In this document: positions 6,675 through 15,413 of the stretch, piece by piece
How the letters are laid out: the number at the start of each line of letters is the position of its first letter
Numbering within the stretch: position 1 is the first letter of the stretch
DNA from: Fimadaptatus sp050946055
GTDB lineage: Bacteria > Bacillota > Clostridia > Christensenellales > Aristaeellaceae
Direction: 5' to 3'
NCBI GenBank assembly: GCA_050946055.1
Contig: JBMNUB010000048.1
Coordinates: 1 to 21,065, forward strand
DNA length: 21,065 nucleotides
Notes under the pieces: generated by a model
Told to the model about the DNA's origin: nothing
What the model saw: only the letters and a program-made list of their open reading frames with translations
Databases searched by the model: none
Position numbers and translations under genes: made by a program

Positions 6675-8188
6675 GCTAATGCATCGCCGCAATTGGTTCG
6701 GCATAGTATGCGTTCCCCGCGCCCGGCGAAGTCACGACTGTGCCATATATCGCAAGTTCTCCGCACGCTCGCCACGCCCAGCCATGAGGTATGCGCCGCC
6801 AGCGGAGAGTGCGCACCTATCATAGCACAATATCTGAGTAAAGGCGGCTTGCGCGGCTCCAATCGCATGCATACCGGGCGGGCTGGCTGCAGCAAACGAC
6901 TGTGGCATGTGCCATATGTATGCGCCCGCTGCTGCGCTCGCCTGTGACAATTTGAGCAGTATGGCGCTTTACGGCACGGCAACATGCCGCGCCCGCCACA
7001 TCGCAATTCGGTCAGGCCCGTCCGCTGCGCAAATGCCGCGCCGCCGGTGGGCGCTTACCGGCGCTTGCGGGCTGGCCGCTTTCGGAGGAGATGGTAGCAT
7101 GCCCGCTGCCGCGCCGGCCTGTGGAATGGCAGACAGAATCGGCTTGGCTCGCATGGTGATTGGGCATATTCCCGCCTGACTGGCAAACAGTTGACGCGCG
7201 GCGCGCCGAAAGTGATGTTTTGGCGCGCCGGTTTGCCGCTATACTGCGCTCGGCATGACTCTGAGACGCTTGCAAAGCACATATCGCAACCGGATTTTCC
7301 CCAAAAGGCGGTTCGGCTCGCAGATTTTCAACCTGATTCGCCGGTATTGCGCGTATTTTGGCGCGATTTACCATATTTTCGCATCATAATGATATCATCC
7401 TTACTAATCCCGGCGAGATTTACAGTGAGGAACGGTCAAAGGATTCTGTAACTCAACCGGGTTACAGAATTACTTTTTTGCGTCTTTTCCGTAGTTTCAG
7501 CATTTGCATACTTATGCACGCACTGCTTGAATGCGCGCCGTCAGAGCGCGAATCGGCCGCCACGGCGCATTTGCGGAGAGTGCAACGGCCCGAAGCGAAC
7601 TTCGCGGCGTGCCTGTCACGCTACAAGCCGCGTCAGCCTTTCCATTCATGCATGCATGGGCGCGTCGTTTGCCGCCTGATGCCTGTCTGCGAAGCCGCAT
7701 GCCTCTTGAGCCGCAGGCTTGGCGCGCACTTGCCCGCATGATGCGGCTGTGATTTCGGCACGCATTCGTGAGGAGCAGTTTTCGGCGCAACGCTTGCCGC
7801 GAACATCTCGCGCCTTGCTCGCCCGCAGATGAACGCGGTTTCGGCATGCCATTTTGCGCGCAAGCGGCCTGCTTTGCCCGCGCGCATGTGCATGGCGCAA
7901 GTTTCGGCGGGCCGCCTTTTGCGCATGCCGCGCCACCTTTGCATACAGCATAATCCGATCTGGACATGCCGCCGCAAGCTTGTTTCGCATCCATTGACAC
8001 AGACATGCTGACAGCGCAAGCTTGCCGAACCGCACGCGGCATGGAATCGCGCTCACTCTGTCAAAATATGTGCGCCGAAACCCTACGCTAATCCAATACG
8101 CAGCGCAATATGCGCGCATTTGCGCGCACGACGGTCATGTGCGCACAAATGTGCCGTCATATCCCATGCGTACTGCCGAAATGCGCAC
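6675..8188. other. 1.5 kb stretch without a recognisable gene
   Basis: Both strands were read. The open frames here are short, lack ribosome sites, give Arg/Ala/Cys/His-rich translations without family motifs, and do not show the ATA-for-Ile habit of the real genes. Short words such as TTTCGGC and TTTTGCGC recur in 7740-7930 without a fixed period. GGCGCGCC occurs twice, at 7200-7207 and 7222-7229. The only strong signal is the terminator/anti-terminator structure at 7409-7479. It may be degenerated former coding DNA. Confidence 0.6.
7409..7479 (+). promoter_or_regulatory. Orphan terminator with competing anti-terminator pairing
   Basis: A strong intrinsic terminator is formed by ATTCTGTAAC (7443-7452) and GTTACAGAAT (7461-7470), followed by TAC and six T (7474-7479). 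Upstream, CCCGG (7409-7413) can pair with CCGGG (7457-7461), and TTACAG (7420-7425) with CTGTAA (7446-7451). That fold is nested and would break the terminator. Mutually exclusive folds of this kind are typical of riboswitches and attenuators. No plus-strand gene follows within 700 bases, so it may end a small RNA or be a relic. A weak promoter-like TTTACC-N17-TGATAT precedes it. I do not recognise a known riboswitch class. Confidence 0.55.
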
Positions 8189-8222
8189 AAAAAACCGGCG
8201 GGATGCCAAAAGCACCCCGCCG
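8189..8222 (-). terminator. Rho-independent terminator of transketolase
   Basis: On the minus strand CGGCGGG (8216-8222) and CCCGCCG (8196-8202) form the stem. After one further G the run ends in six T (complement of 8189-8194). It begins about 30 bases past the transketolase stop codon and is a textbook intrinsic terminator. Confidence 0.88.
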
Positions 8223-8253
8223 AACTCGATTATACCGTTATGCCATGCCGCTC

Positions 8254-10230
8254 TTACTTGCCCAGTACGCGCAGCGCGGTCTCGGCCACGTTCTCACCGG
8301 TGAAGCCGAACGCCTTGAACAGCTCACCCGCAGGCGCGGACGCACCGAAGTGATCCAGCGTCACGGTCGCGCCGTCCAGACCCACGTACTTGTGCCAGCC
8401 GAAGGACACCGCTGCCTCGACCGCAACGCGCGCGCGCACGGCCTTGGGCATTACGCTCTCCTTGTACTCGTCGCTCTGCTGCTCATACAGCTCGAAGCAG
8501 GGCATCGATATGACGCGCGCCTTCACGCCCTGACCGGCCAGTATCTCCTGCGCCTGCACGCACTGCTCTACCTCGGAACCGCTGGCCATCAGCAGTACAT
8601 CGGGCGTGCCTTCGCAATCGGAGATGATGTAGCCGCCCTTGAGCGCCTCGGGGCCGCTCTTCTCGTACAGCGGCAGGCTCTGACGGGTCAGCACCAGCGC
8701 GGTGGGCGCATTGGTGGTCTGGCTCAGTATCCAGCCGGCGGCAGTCTCCTTGCTGTCGGCGGGACGGAACACGTTCAGGCCGGGTATGGCGCGCAGGCCG
8801 GCCAGATGCTCCACGGGCTGATGGGTGGGGCCATCCTCGCCCACGCCTATGGAGTCGTGAGTCAGCACATAGGTCACGGGCAGCTTCATCAGCGCCGACA
8901 TGCGCATGCCGTTCTTCATGTAGTCGGAGAACACGAAGAAGGTCGCGCAGTAAGGACGCAGGCCGCCGTGCAGCGCTATACCGTTGGATATGGCGCTCAT
9001 GGCATGCTCGCGCACGCCGAAGTGCATGTTGCAGCCCAGACGATCCTCAGCGGAGAAGTCGCCGCGACCCTTGGTGTAGCTCTTGTTGGAGGGAGCCAAG
9101 TCGGCGCTGCCGCCGAACAGGCTGGGTATGCGGGTAGCCAGCTTGCCCAGCACCATGCCGGAGGAGTTGCGGGTAGCCTCTCGGCCTTCGAACTTCCACA
9201 GATCCTCGTCGCCTACGAGATCCAGCGGCAGTTCCTTGCTGAACCAGAAGTCCCAGGCGTTGGCCAGCTCGGGATAGGCCTCGCGATACTCGGCAAAGAG
9301 CTTGTTCCAGTCTTCCTCGGCCTGCTCGTTCTTCTTCATCTGCTCGGATATGTGCGCATACACCTCATCCGGCACGGTGAAGGGCTCGCTGCACGGCCAA
9401 TCCAGCGCATCCTTGGTGGCCTTGAGCGCCTCGTCGCCCAGAGGCTCGCCGTGCGCGGAGGCCATGCCCGCCTTGGGCGAACCGTAGCCTATGGCGGTGT
9501 GGCATACTATCAGAGAGGGCTTGTCGGAATGCTTAGCCAGCTCTATGGCATCGGACACAAGCTTGTAGCAGTTGCCGTTGGGTACGTCGATGACGTTCCA
9601 GCCATAGGCGCGATAGCGCGCGGGGACATCCTCGCGGAAGGCTATGTTTGTGTCGCCCTCTATCGATATCTCGTTGTCGTCATACAGTGCTATGAGCTTG
9701 TTGAGCTTGAGAGTACCGGCCAGCGAGCAGGCCTCTCCCGATATGCCCTCCATCATGCAGCCGTCGCCCAGTATGCAATAGGTATAGTGATCCATCACCG
9801 GATAGCCTTCGCGGTTGAACTTGGCGGCCAGATGCGCCTCGGCTATGGCGAAGCCAACGGCGTTGGCTATGCCCTGACCCAGAGGGCCGGTGGTCGTCTC
9901 CACGCCCACGGTGTGACCGTACTCGGGATGGCCGGGCGTCTTGGAGCCGAACTGGCGGAAGTTGCGTATATCATCCATGTCCAGCCCATAGCCGAACAGG
10001 TGCAAAAGCGAATACTCAAGCATCGAGCCATGTCCGCTGGACAGCACGAAGCGGTCGCGGTTTATCCATGCCGGATCCTTGGGATTGTGCTTCATCTGGG
10101 TAGCCCACAGCGCATACGCCATGTCGGCCGCGCCCATGGGCATGCCGGGGTGGCCGGACTTGGACTTCTGTACCGCTTCGGCAGAAAGCACGCGGATAGC
10201 GTCGATACAGAGCTTGTCGATCTGAGCCAT
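8254..10230 (-). CDS. tkt: Transketolase
   Basis: Thiamine-diphosphate enzyme of the non-oxidative pentose phosphate pathway. It moves two-carbon ketol units between sugar phosphates in the cytoplasm. The 658-residue protein is full length. Features include SGHPGMPMGAADM near the N-terminus, SSGHGSMLEYSLLHLFGY, GPLGQGIANAVG, the TPP/Mg motif GDGCMMEG at 155-162 with Asn186 following, GVREHAMSAISNGIALHGG (the cofactor-activating Glu), and THDSIGVGEDGPTHQPVEHL in the pyrimidine domain. The start ATG at 10228-10230 follows GGAGG eight bases upstream. It is the last of three minus-strand genes, 184 bases after the phosphohexomutase stop, and has its own strong terminator. No clean promoter was found in the gap, which contains TATA-rich DNA next to the start. 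Confidence 0.96.
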   Translation of the reverse strand: MAQIDKLCIDAIRVLSAEAVQKSKSGHPGMPMGAADMAYALWATQMKHNPKDPAWINRDRFVLSSGHGSMLEYSLLHLFGYGLDMDDIRNFRQFGSKTPGHPEYGHTVGVETTTGPLGQGIANAVGFAIAEAHLAAKFNREGYPVMDHYTYCILGDGCMMEGISGEACSLAGTLKLNKLIALYDDNEISIEGDTNIAFREDVPARYRAYGWNVIDVPNGNCYKLVSDAIELAKHSDKPSLIVCHTAIGYGSPKAGMASAHGEPLGDEALKATKDALDWPCSEPFTVPDEVYAHISEQMKKNEQAEEDWNKLFAEYREAYPELANAWDFWFSKELPLDLVGDEDLWKFEGREATRNSSGMVLGKLATRIPSLFGGSADLAPSNKSYTKGRGDFSAEDRLGCNMHFGVREHAMSAISNGIALHGGLRPYCATFFVFSDYMKNGMRMSALMKLPVTYVLTHDSIGVGEDGPTHQPVEHLAGLRAIPGLNVFRPADSKETAAGWILSQTTNAPTALVLTRQSLPLYEKSGPEALKGGYIISDCEGTPDVLLMASGSEVEQCVQAQEILAGQGVKARVISMPCFELYEQQSDEYKESVMPKAVRARVAVEAAVSFGWHKYVGLDGATVTLDHFGASAPAGELFKAFGFTGENVAETALRVLGK

Positions 10231-10414
10231 AGTTTATTCCTCCAGTATATGTATATTTACCCGCAGGGTATATTCACAGCGTCACCCGGCAGGGCTGCGC
10301 TCTGTCAGGCGGCGGGGGTAACTGTTGGGCAGCGCATGTGCGGCTCGCCGCGCATGCCGATGCGTTGCGCAGCCATGCTGCGCAGCAGTGTTTGTATTTT
10401 TATGCAGCGCGACT

Positions 10415-11929
10415 TTAGCCCTCAACGGCCTTGCGCAGCGGCTCCATGTCCACGTCCGGGCAGTCCTTTATGACTTCATAGAGCTGGCTGAGCATGTCCT
10501 TCACGCCGCCCGCCACGTCGCTCTCCACATTGAGCGGCAGCACCGGATCGTGCAGCGACAGCCTGAGCAGGAACCAGGCGTTGTCCACGCCCTCGCCCAG
10601 ATCGAAGCTGATGCGCACGCCCTCGCGGTTGTCGGGAGCAAGGTGCCAGCTGTGGTCATCCAGAGTGTGCGCCAGCACCGTATCTATCACGGCTTGGCCC
10701 GCAGCGCGGAAGTCCTCGCAGTTTATCCTGAGGCGCAGTTCGGTGCTTTCGACCGGCTCCTTGAGCTCGGCTATTAGCGAACCCAGCGTCTGCCCCTCGC
10801 GCTTGCGCTTCATGGCCTCTACCACCAGCCTTGTGACCAGATACATGCCGTCATCAAGGAAGTAGTTCTCGCGCAGCGCAGCGTGGCCCGAGGTCTCTAT
10901 CGCCAGCGGGCAGTCTATGCCCTCCTCATTAAGGCGTATGGCCTCGTCTATGACATTGCGGTAGCCGCGCTTATAGCGATAATGCACTCCGCCCCACTCG
11001 TTTATGAAGGTCTTGAGGCCGCTGGACGTGACAGAGTCGGTGACGAAGGTCGCTCCGGGATGCTCCTCAAGCAGTATGGCGGCGATCAGCGCTATCAGCC
11101 TATTGCGGTTTATCTCCTTGCCTGTAGCATCCACTATGGCGGCGCGGTCGCAGTCGGCGTCGAATATCACGCCCATGTCTGCGCCCGAAGATATCACGGC
11201 CTGGCTGAGCGAGTCCATGGCCTCGCGCACCTCGGGATTGGGTATGTGGTTGGGGAAGCGGCCATCCGGCTCCAGGAACTGGCTGCCCTCGGTGTCCGCA
11301 CCCAGCTCGCGCAGCAGCTTCTCATAGAATCCGCCCGAGCCATTGCCGGCATCTACCACCACATGCAGGCCCAGCAGCGGCAGCGCCACGTCGGTATCCA
11401 GACCGCGGCGCACCATGTCCTTTAGCTGCTCGCTGTACTGCTCAAGGAAGTTCACGCGCTTGACCAGTCGCGGCATGACGTATGTATCCTGCGCGCGCCT
11501 GAGTATCTGCTCTATCTCCGCACCGGTCAAGCCTCCCTCGCGGGTCACGAACTTGAGCCCGTTGCGCGTCCAAGGCAGATGACTGGCGGTCACCATTATA
11601 GCGCCGTCGCAGTGCAGGCTCTCGCTTACGGTGGTCATGAACATGGCCGGCGTCGTGCATAGTCCGCAGTCCAGCACGTCGCAGTCGGCGTTGGTCAGTC
11701 CGCGCATGGCCGCCGCCGCAAGTCTCGGCCCGGACAGGCGCGGATCGCGCCCCACAGCCACGGTCAGATCTGCGGGCGTCTTGCCCAGCTTCTCAGCCAG
11801 AAACTGCGCGAACACATAGCTCACCGTTTCAGCCAGCTCGTCGGTCATCTGCACTGCCTTGCCGTCCTGCTCAATGGCCTCGCCGCGAATGTCGCTGCCC
11901 GACTTGAGCTTGAGCCAATCGCTTCTCAT
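10415..11929 (-). CDS. Phosphohexomutase (phosphomannomutase/phosphoglucomutase type)
   Basis: Alpha-D-phosphohexomutase superfamily enzyme that interconverts hexose 1- and 6-phosphates for glycolysis and nucleotide-sugar synthesis. The 504-residue product has all four domain marks. The phosphoserine loop TASHLPWTRNGLKF starts at residue 114 (Ser116). The Mg-binding loop DADCDR is at 257-262. ETSGH at 345-349 is the sugar-binding loop, followed by LRENYFLDDGMY. The C-terminal phosphate-binding domain has DNREGVRISF. Whether mannose, glucose or both are preferred cannot be read from sequence, so no symbol is given. The start at 11929 is chosen for AGGAG nine bases upstream. A longer frame to 12109 runs through the promoter and lacks a ribosome site. 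A promoter with an inverted repeat lies at 12014-12048. Confidence 0.9.
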   Translation of the reverse strand: MRSDWLKLKSGSDIRGEAIEQDGKAVQMTDELAETVSYVFAQFLAEKLGKTPADLTVAVGRDPRLSGPRLAAAAMRGLTNADCDVLDCGLCTTPAMFMTTVSESLHCDGAIMVTASHLPWTRNGLKFVTREGGLTGAEIEQILRRAQDTYVMPRLVKRVNFLEQYSEQLKDMVRRGLDTDVALPLLGLHVVVDAGNGSGGFYEKLLRELGADTEGSQFLEPDGRFPNHIPNPEVREAMDSLSQAVISSGADMGVIFDADCDRAAIVDATGKEINRNRLIALIAAILLEEHPGATFVTDSVTSSGLKTFINEWGGVHYRYKRGYRNVIDEAIRLNEEGIDCPLAIETSGHAALRENYFLDDGMYLVTRLVVEAMKRKREGQTLGSLIAELKEPVESTELRLRINCEDFRAAGQAVIDTVLAHTLDDHSWHLAPDNREGVRISFDLGEGVDNAWFLLRLSLHDPVLPLNVESDVAGGVKDMLSQLYEVIKDCPDVDMEPLRKAVEG

Positions 11930-12013
11930 AGATAAATGCTCCTTTTTATATCTTGTGCGCGCCGCGATGCTCGTCCGCGCTCGCGCCCTTGTGGGAAAAA
12001 GCTTCATTAATAT

Positions 12014-12048
12014 ATCGCAATATAATGCGATCTGCCGATTGCATACAA
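12014..12048 (-). promoter_or_regulatory. Promoter and operator-like inverted repeat of the phosphohexomutase gene
   Basis: On the minus strand TTGTAT (12043-12048), an 18-base spacer and TATATT (12019-12024) form a moderate promoter. The -10 box lies inside a perfect inverted repeat, ATCGCA (12014-12019) and TGCGAT (12026-12031) with six bases between. A repressor bound there would block the -10. The leader would be about 85 bases. Confidence 0.45.
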
Positions 12049-12157
12049 TCAGTTCGCCCGACACGATATCCGCACGGCATCGATCTGCGCTGCACGCTCC
12101 TTGACGCACTCATGCGCCTGCGCTGTGCCGCGCCACGATTGCGCTTAAATCGCCGCG

Positions 12158-12832
12158 TCAATCCTCTCGCTCAGGACGCAGGCGGTACATCAGCTCGTAT
12201 ACCGGCTTAAGCGCCTCAAAGCGCGCCGCTATGTCGTCCGCAAGTCCGGGCGACATCAGCTCATCCTGACTGTATGTATGCTCAAGGTACACGCTCTTGC
12301 GCGCATACCAGCGCTCAAGCGGCTCAGGCAGCGCTTCCGGCGGCTTTATGCGCTTGTATTCTCCGCCGCCCAGCCAAAATCCGCGCACAGCATCGCTCTC
12401 CAGCACGGCCAGCGCCTCGTCGGGACTGCTGACCATAAAGCTGCGCAGCGCATCCGTCCATGCGCGATCATCGCCGTACATCCCCGCGCCCACATGTCCA
12501 CCATCCGCGCCTATGTCGAAATACATATGGAAGCAATCGCGCTTAGGCACGCCGCTGCGGTGAAAGCCCAGCCACATGTAGTCCCGATACGGCGATTTGT
12601 CGCGCGAGTAGCGCAGGTCGCGGTTAATGTGGGATATCACACGCGCAGGAAGCACTTCCAGCTCCTCATCCAGCGCGAGCATGTGCGGCGCAAGGTCCAT
12701 GCATAGCTCCCTCAGCGGATCGCGCACGCATTCCTTATACCATTTATGATTTGCGTAAAAGAACTCCCTGTTGTTGTTGAACTTCAGGGCCATGAAGAAC
12801 TCAAACGCGCCTCTTTCGAAGCCCGCAAACAT
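12158..12832 (-). CDS. DUF2461 family protein
   Basis: A 224-residue member of the DUF2461 (TIGR02453) family, whose biochemical role is unknown. Visible family marks are FEFFMALKFNNNREFFYANHKWYKE at the N-terminus, the conserved RDLRYSRDKSPYRDYMWLGF block near 70-90, and a central HMYFDIGADGGHVGAGMYG strand region. The product is soluble and has no signal peptide. The ATG at 12830-12832 follows AAGGGGTG. A longer frame to 12886 overlaps the promoter and is unlikely. Next to dnaA there are normally rpmH, rnpA and yidC, so this gene in that place marks a rearranged origin region. Confidence 0.85.
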   Translation of the reverse strand: MFAGFERGAFEFFMALKFNNNREFFYANHKWYKECVRDPLRELCMDLAPHMLALDEELEVLPARVISHINRDLRYSRDKSPYRDYMWLGFHRSGVPKRDCFHMYFDIGADGGHVGAGMYGDDRAWTDALRSFMVSSPDEALAVLESDAVRGFWLGGGEYKRIKPPEALPEPLERWYARKSVYLEHTYSQDELMSPGLADDIAARFEALKPVYELMYRLRPERED

Positions 12833-12857
12833 CGTTTCACCCCTTCTCTTCCTTAAT

Positions 12858-12886
12858 ATTATACAATCCGTAGGCGCGCTTGGCAA
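12858..12886 (-). promoter_or_regulatory. Promoter of the DUF2461 gene
   Basis: On the minus strand TTGCCA (12881-12886), a 17-base spacer and a perfect TATAAT (12858-12863) lie about 25 bases upstream of the start codon, giving a very short leader. Confidence 0.75.
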
Positions 12887-13026
12887 GCACTATTTGCTCA
12901 GCCCACAAACCGTGTCCGCATATTTATTCCCGATTAGCATCATCATTCTGATTTTGCGCTCCGTACAATTACATTTTACTGTGTAATTCAGCTGCTTCCA
13001 ACTGCGCCCTGCCGTGCTTTGCAGCC

Positions 13027-13435
13027 TGTTGATATCCTCCATGTTTTCCACTTCAACTGCATATATCATGTTGACGTCATGTGGATATCCCCAAAACTAC
13101 TGTGGATATCATGCCTGAAACTTCCTTGACACGCAGTTTTCAACAACATACTCCCTTTGTCCATATAAATAGGAAGCGATTCGTCCACAAAAATATATTC
13201 GTCCACTGCTTATACCGCTTTTTCCACAGGCAGTCAACAAATTTAGCCGAAACATTTGGCGTAAAAAGTCGCGTTTGGGCTTGAACTTGCCCGCGTTTTT
13301 TGCTATCATGGATACACGTTATCCACCGCGCCGCGAAAAGTATCCACATGCTGTGGACAAGTATGTGGATAAATTGGATTTTAAGCGCGTCGCAGTCAAA
13401 AAATACGGCTGTCTGCCCGCTCAGCCTGTTGATAA
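13027..13435. other. oriC, upstream DnaA-box cluster
   Basis: Many matches to TTATCCACA or its complement cluster here. TGTGGATAA at 13364-13372 is perfect. One mismatch occurs at 13080-13088 and 13101-13109 (TGTGGATAT), 13220-13228 (TTTTCCACA), 13319-13327 (TTATCCACC), 13340-13348 (GTATCCACA), 13352-13360 (TGTGGACAA) and 13427-13435 (TGTTGATAA). Weaker copies are at 13027-13035, 13044-13052 and 13181-13189. Boxes from 13319 on lie in the dnaA leader, so DnaA probably also represses its own gene. The cluster matches the incA/incB-type half of a bipartite Bacillus-like origin. The rest of 12887-13496 shows no gene. Confidence 0.88.
13281..13309 (+). promoter_or_regulatory. Promoter of dnaA
   Basis: TTGAAC (13281-13286), a 17-base spacer and TATCAT (13304-13309) form a good sigma-A promoter. 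Five DnaA boxes follow between the promoter and the start codon, which fits DnaA autoregulation. Confidence 0.7.
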
Positions 13436-13496
13436 CCGGCCCGCCTCACCGGGTCTGTTTTTTTGCCGGCAGACATGCGCCGCAATGGAGGAACCG

Positions 13497-14828
13497 ATGA
13501 AACAGAACGAGATCGACGAGATCTGGAAAAAAACATGCGCGCTTTTAAAGGACGCTCTGGCTGAAGTCAGCTATGATACCTGGGTAGCCACGCTCAAACC
13601 GCTGGATATCGTGGACAATCGCTTTCTTTTTGAGGCTAGCACTCCCTTTCACAAGAACATGATATCGTCGCGATACAGCGATCTGGTCCGAAACGCGCTG
13701 CGTTCCGCCACGCGCACGGACTTTGAGCTTGAGATATACCTGCCCGGCGAGACAGTCGCCGAGCGCGAACGCATATTGGAACACAGTTCGGGCGTGCTGC
13801 CCACCAATATGCTCAACCCCAAGTACACATTTGATACCTTCGTGATAGGAAACTCCAACCGGTTCGCGCATGCCGCCTCGCTGGCCGTGGCCGAATCGCC
13901 GGCCGACGCATACAATCCGCTGTTTCTGTACGGCGGCGTGGGTCTGGGCAAGACTCACCTCATGCATGCCATAGGTCACTACATGCTGCATGAAAATCCG
14001 GCCATAAAGTTAGTATATATCACCAGTGAAAACTTCACCAACGAGCTTATATCGGCCATACAGAACAACCGCAACACCGAATTCCGCGAAAAGTTCCGCA
14101 ATGTGGATGTGCTGATGGTTGACGATATACAGTTCATAGCTGGGCGCGATTCCACTCAGGAGGAGTTCTTCCATACGTTCAACCAGCTGCATGCCAGCGG
14201 CAAGCAGATAATCATCTCCTCCGATAAGCCGCCGCGCGACATACCTACATTGGAAGAAAGGCTGCGCAGCCGCTTTGAATGGGGCCTGATAGCCGACATT
14301 CAGAAGCCAGATTACGAGACGCGCATAGCAATATTGCGCAAAAAGGCTCAAGTTGAGCATATAGACGTGTCCGATGACATAATAGCCTTCATCGCCGAGA
14401 AGATAGAGTCCAATATCCGCGAACTGGAAGGCTCTTTGACCCGGATAATCGCCTATGCTTCGCTGTCAGGCAAGCCGCTTACCATGGCTGTGGCCGAAGA
14501 AGCGCTCAAAAACATACTATCTATAAAGGACCCCAAGCGCATAACCCCCGAAATGATCACCCAGGCGGTGTCTGATTTCTATGGAATAAGCCCCGCCGAC
14601 GTGAAATCCTCCAAGCGCAACCGCGAAATAGCGCTTCCGCGCCAGATCGCCATGTACTTGACGCGCGATATGACCGATCTTTCGCTGCCCAGAATAGGCG
14701 ATGCCTTCGGTGGACGCGATCACACCACCGTAATGCACGCCTGCGACAAGATAGGGCAGATGCAGCGCACCGATCCCGCGCTAAAGAACGCGCTCATCGA
14801 GCTGCGCAAGGCCATCCGCGAAAAATGA
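13497..14828 (+). CDS. dnaA: Chromosomal replication initiator protein DnaA
   Basis: Binds DnaA boxes, opens the origin and helps load the replicative helicase. The 443-residue protein has the four-domain order. The N-terminal partner-binding domain (EIWKKTCALLKDALAEVSYDTWV) is at 7-30 and a short linker is at about 85-105. The AAA+ core has Walker A GGVGLGKTH at 146-154, Walker B VLMVDD at 205-210, and RLRSRFEWGL at 255-264 with the arginine-finger region. The C-terminal helix-turn-helix domain carries the signature FGGRDHTTVMHA at 404-415. The ATG at 13497 is chosen because GGAGG lies five bases upstream. An in-frame ATG at 13485 overlaps that site. Unlike the usual operon, dnaN starts only 1.18 kb later from its own promoter. 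Confidence 0.98.
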   Translation: MKQNEIDEIWKKTCALLKDALAEVSYDTWVATLKPLDIVDNRFLFEASTPFHKNMISSRYSDLVRNALRSATRTDFELEIYLPGETVAERERILEHSSGVLPTNMLNPKYTFDTFVIGNSNRFAHAASLAVAESPADAYNPLFLYGGVGLGKTHLMHAIGHYMLHENPAIKLVYITSENFTNELISAIQNNRNTEFREKFRNVDVLMVDDIQFIAGRDSTQEEFFHTFNQLHASGKQIIISSDKPPRDIPTLEERLRSRFEWGLIADIQKPDYETRIAILRKKAQVEHIDVSDDIIAFIAEKIESNIRELEGSLTRIIAYASLSGKPLTMAVAEEALKNILSIKDPKRITPEMITQAVSDFYGISPADVKSSKRNREIALPRQIAMYLTRDMTDLSLPRIGDAFGGRDHTTVMHACDKIGQMQRTDPALKNALIELRKAIREK

Positions 14829-14914
14829 TTCCCGGAAACGGACATGGAAACACCCACGCGCAGCGCCAATATCGCCCTTGCCGGCGTCCCCTGGGCCGGG
14901 GCGCTGAGCCTCTC

Positions 14915-15056
14915 TGTGGAAAAGATCGGCGATAAGGCGATATTGCCCGGATGTTTTCCACATTTATTCAACATGGAAAGTTGCCTGCATTCGGGGATAT
15001 TCACCGGTTTTCCACCGTTTCCACCGCCCTACTACTACGACTACTACTCAAATAAA
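14915..15056. other. oriC, downstream unwinding region with DnaA-trio-like repeats
   Basis: Boxes TGTGGAAAA (14915-14923), TTTTCCACA (14954-14962), TTTTCCACC (15008-15016) and GTTTCCACC (15017-15025) lead into a short GC stretch (CCGCCC, to 15029) and then CTA-type triplets from 15029, ending in CAAATAAA at about 15056. This is the order known from Bacillus subtilis: boxes, GC cluster, DnaA-trio, AT-rich DNA. On the complementary strand the triplets read TAG. This is therefore the likely site of initial strand opening. I see no gene between here and dnaN, in 15057-16013. Confidence 0.8.
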
Positions 15057-15332
15057 CCTTATGCTTAAGCAGTGCGGGCGCAGCGCTTCATCGCGAGAAA
15101 GGCTCTGCCCGCCACGCTCACGCCGCTGAAAGGCAGGATGGACGGCAGATAGAGGGCTGTGTCAAAAAGCGCTAAGCGCCTATATGCAGGATGCGCTGCA
15201 AAAACAGCCATATCACAAGCTGCAACACGATGTGCAATGCACTGCGCACAACGCTGCACGCAACGAGTTGCGCCGCAATGAAATGCGCACGGATGCGCTG
15301 AGCGATGCGTTTTACGCCCGAATACCGGCCGG

Positions 15333-15379
15333 GTTTCGGCAGGCGGTTTTTGAGAATTGCAAAAATGCCTGGCCGAAAC
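15333..15379. repeat. Long interrupted hairpin upstream of element B
   Basis: GTTTCGGC (15333-15340) pairs with GCCGAAAC (15372-15379), AGGC with GCCT (15341-15344 and 15367-15370), and TTTTTG (15347-15352?) region pairs with CAAAAA (15360-15365) around a short loop. The stem has about 18 base pairs with a single-base bulge and a small internal loop. No gene borders it directly. It could be an extra stem of element B or a separate structure. The surrounding 15057-15332 stretch shows nothing I can name. Confidence 0.5.
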
Positions 15380-15413
15380 CATGACCCCGGTGCCGGTAAT
15401 GCAAGCGCCCAAC

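Noticed and set aside
7512..8119. Minus-strand open frames of 128-176 codons in the gene-free stretch
   Set aside because: Cys/Arg/Ala/His-rich random-looking translations that overlap one another, without ribosome sites or motifs.
8110..10473. 787-codon open frame on the plus strand opposite transketolase
   Set aside because: It is antisense to a clear transketolase, has no family motifs and no ribosome site. GC-rich biased codons leave the opposite strand open.
15152..15180. GTGTCAAAAAGCGCTAAGCGCC as a minus-strand terminator
   Set aside because: The stem is only four to five bases with an impossible loop, and no minus-strand gene ends nearby.
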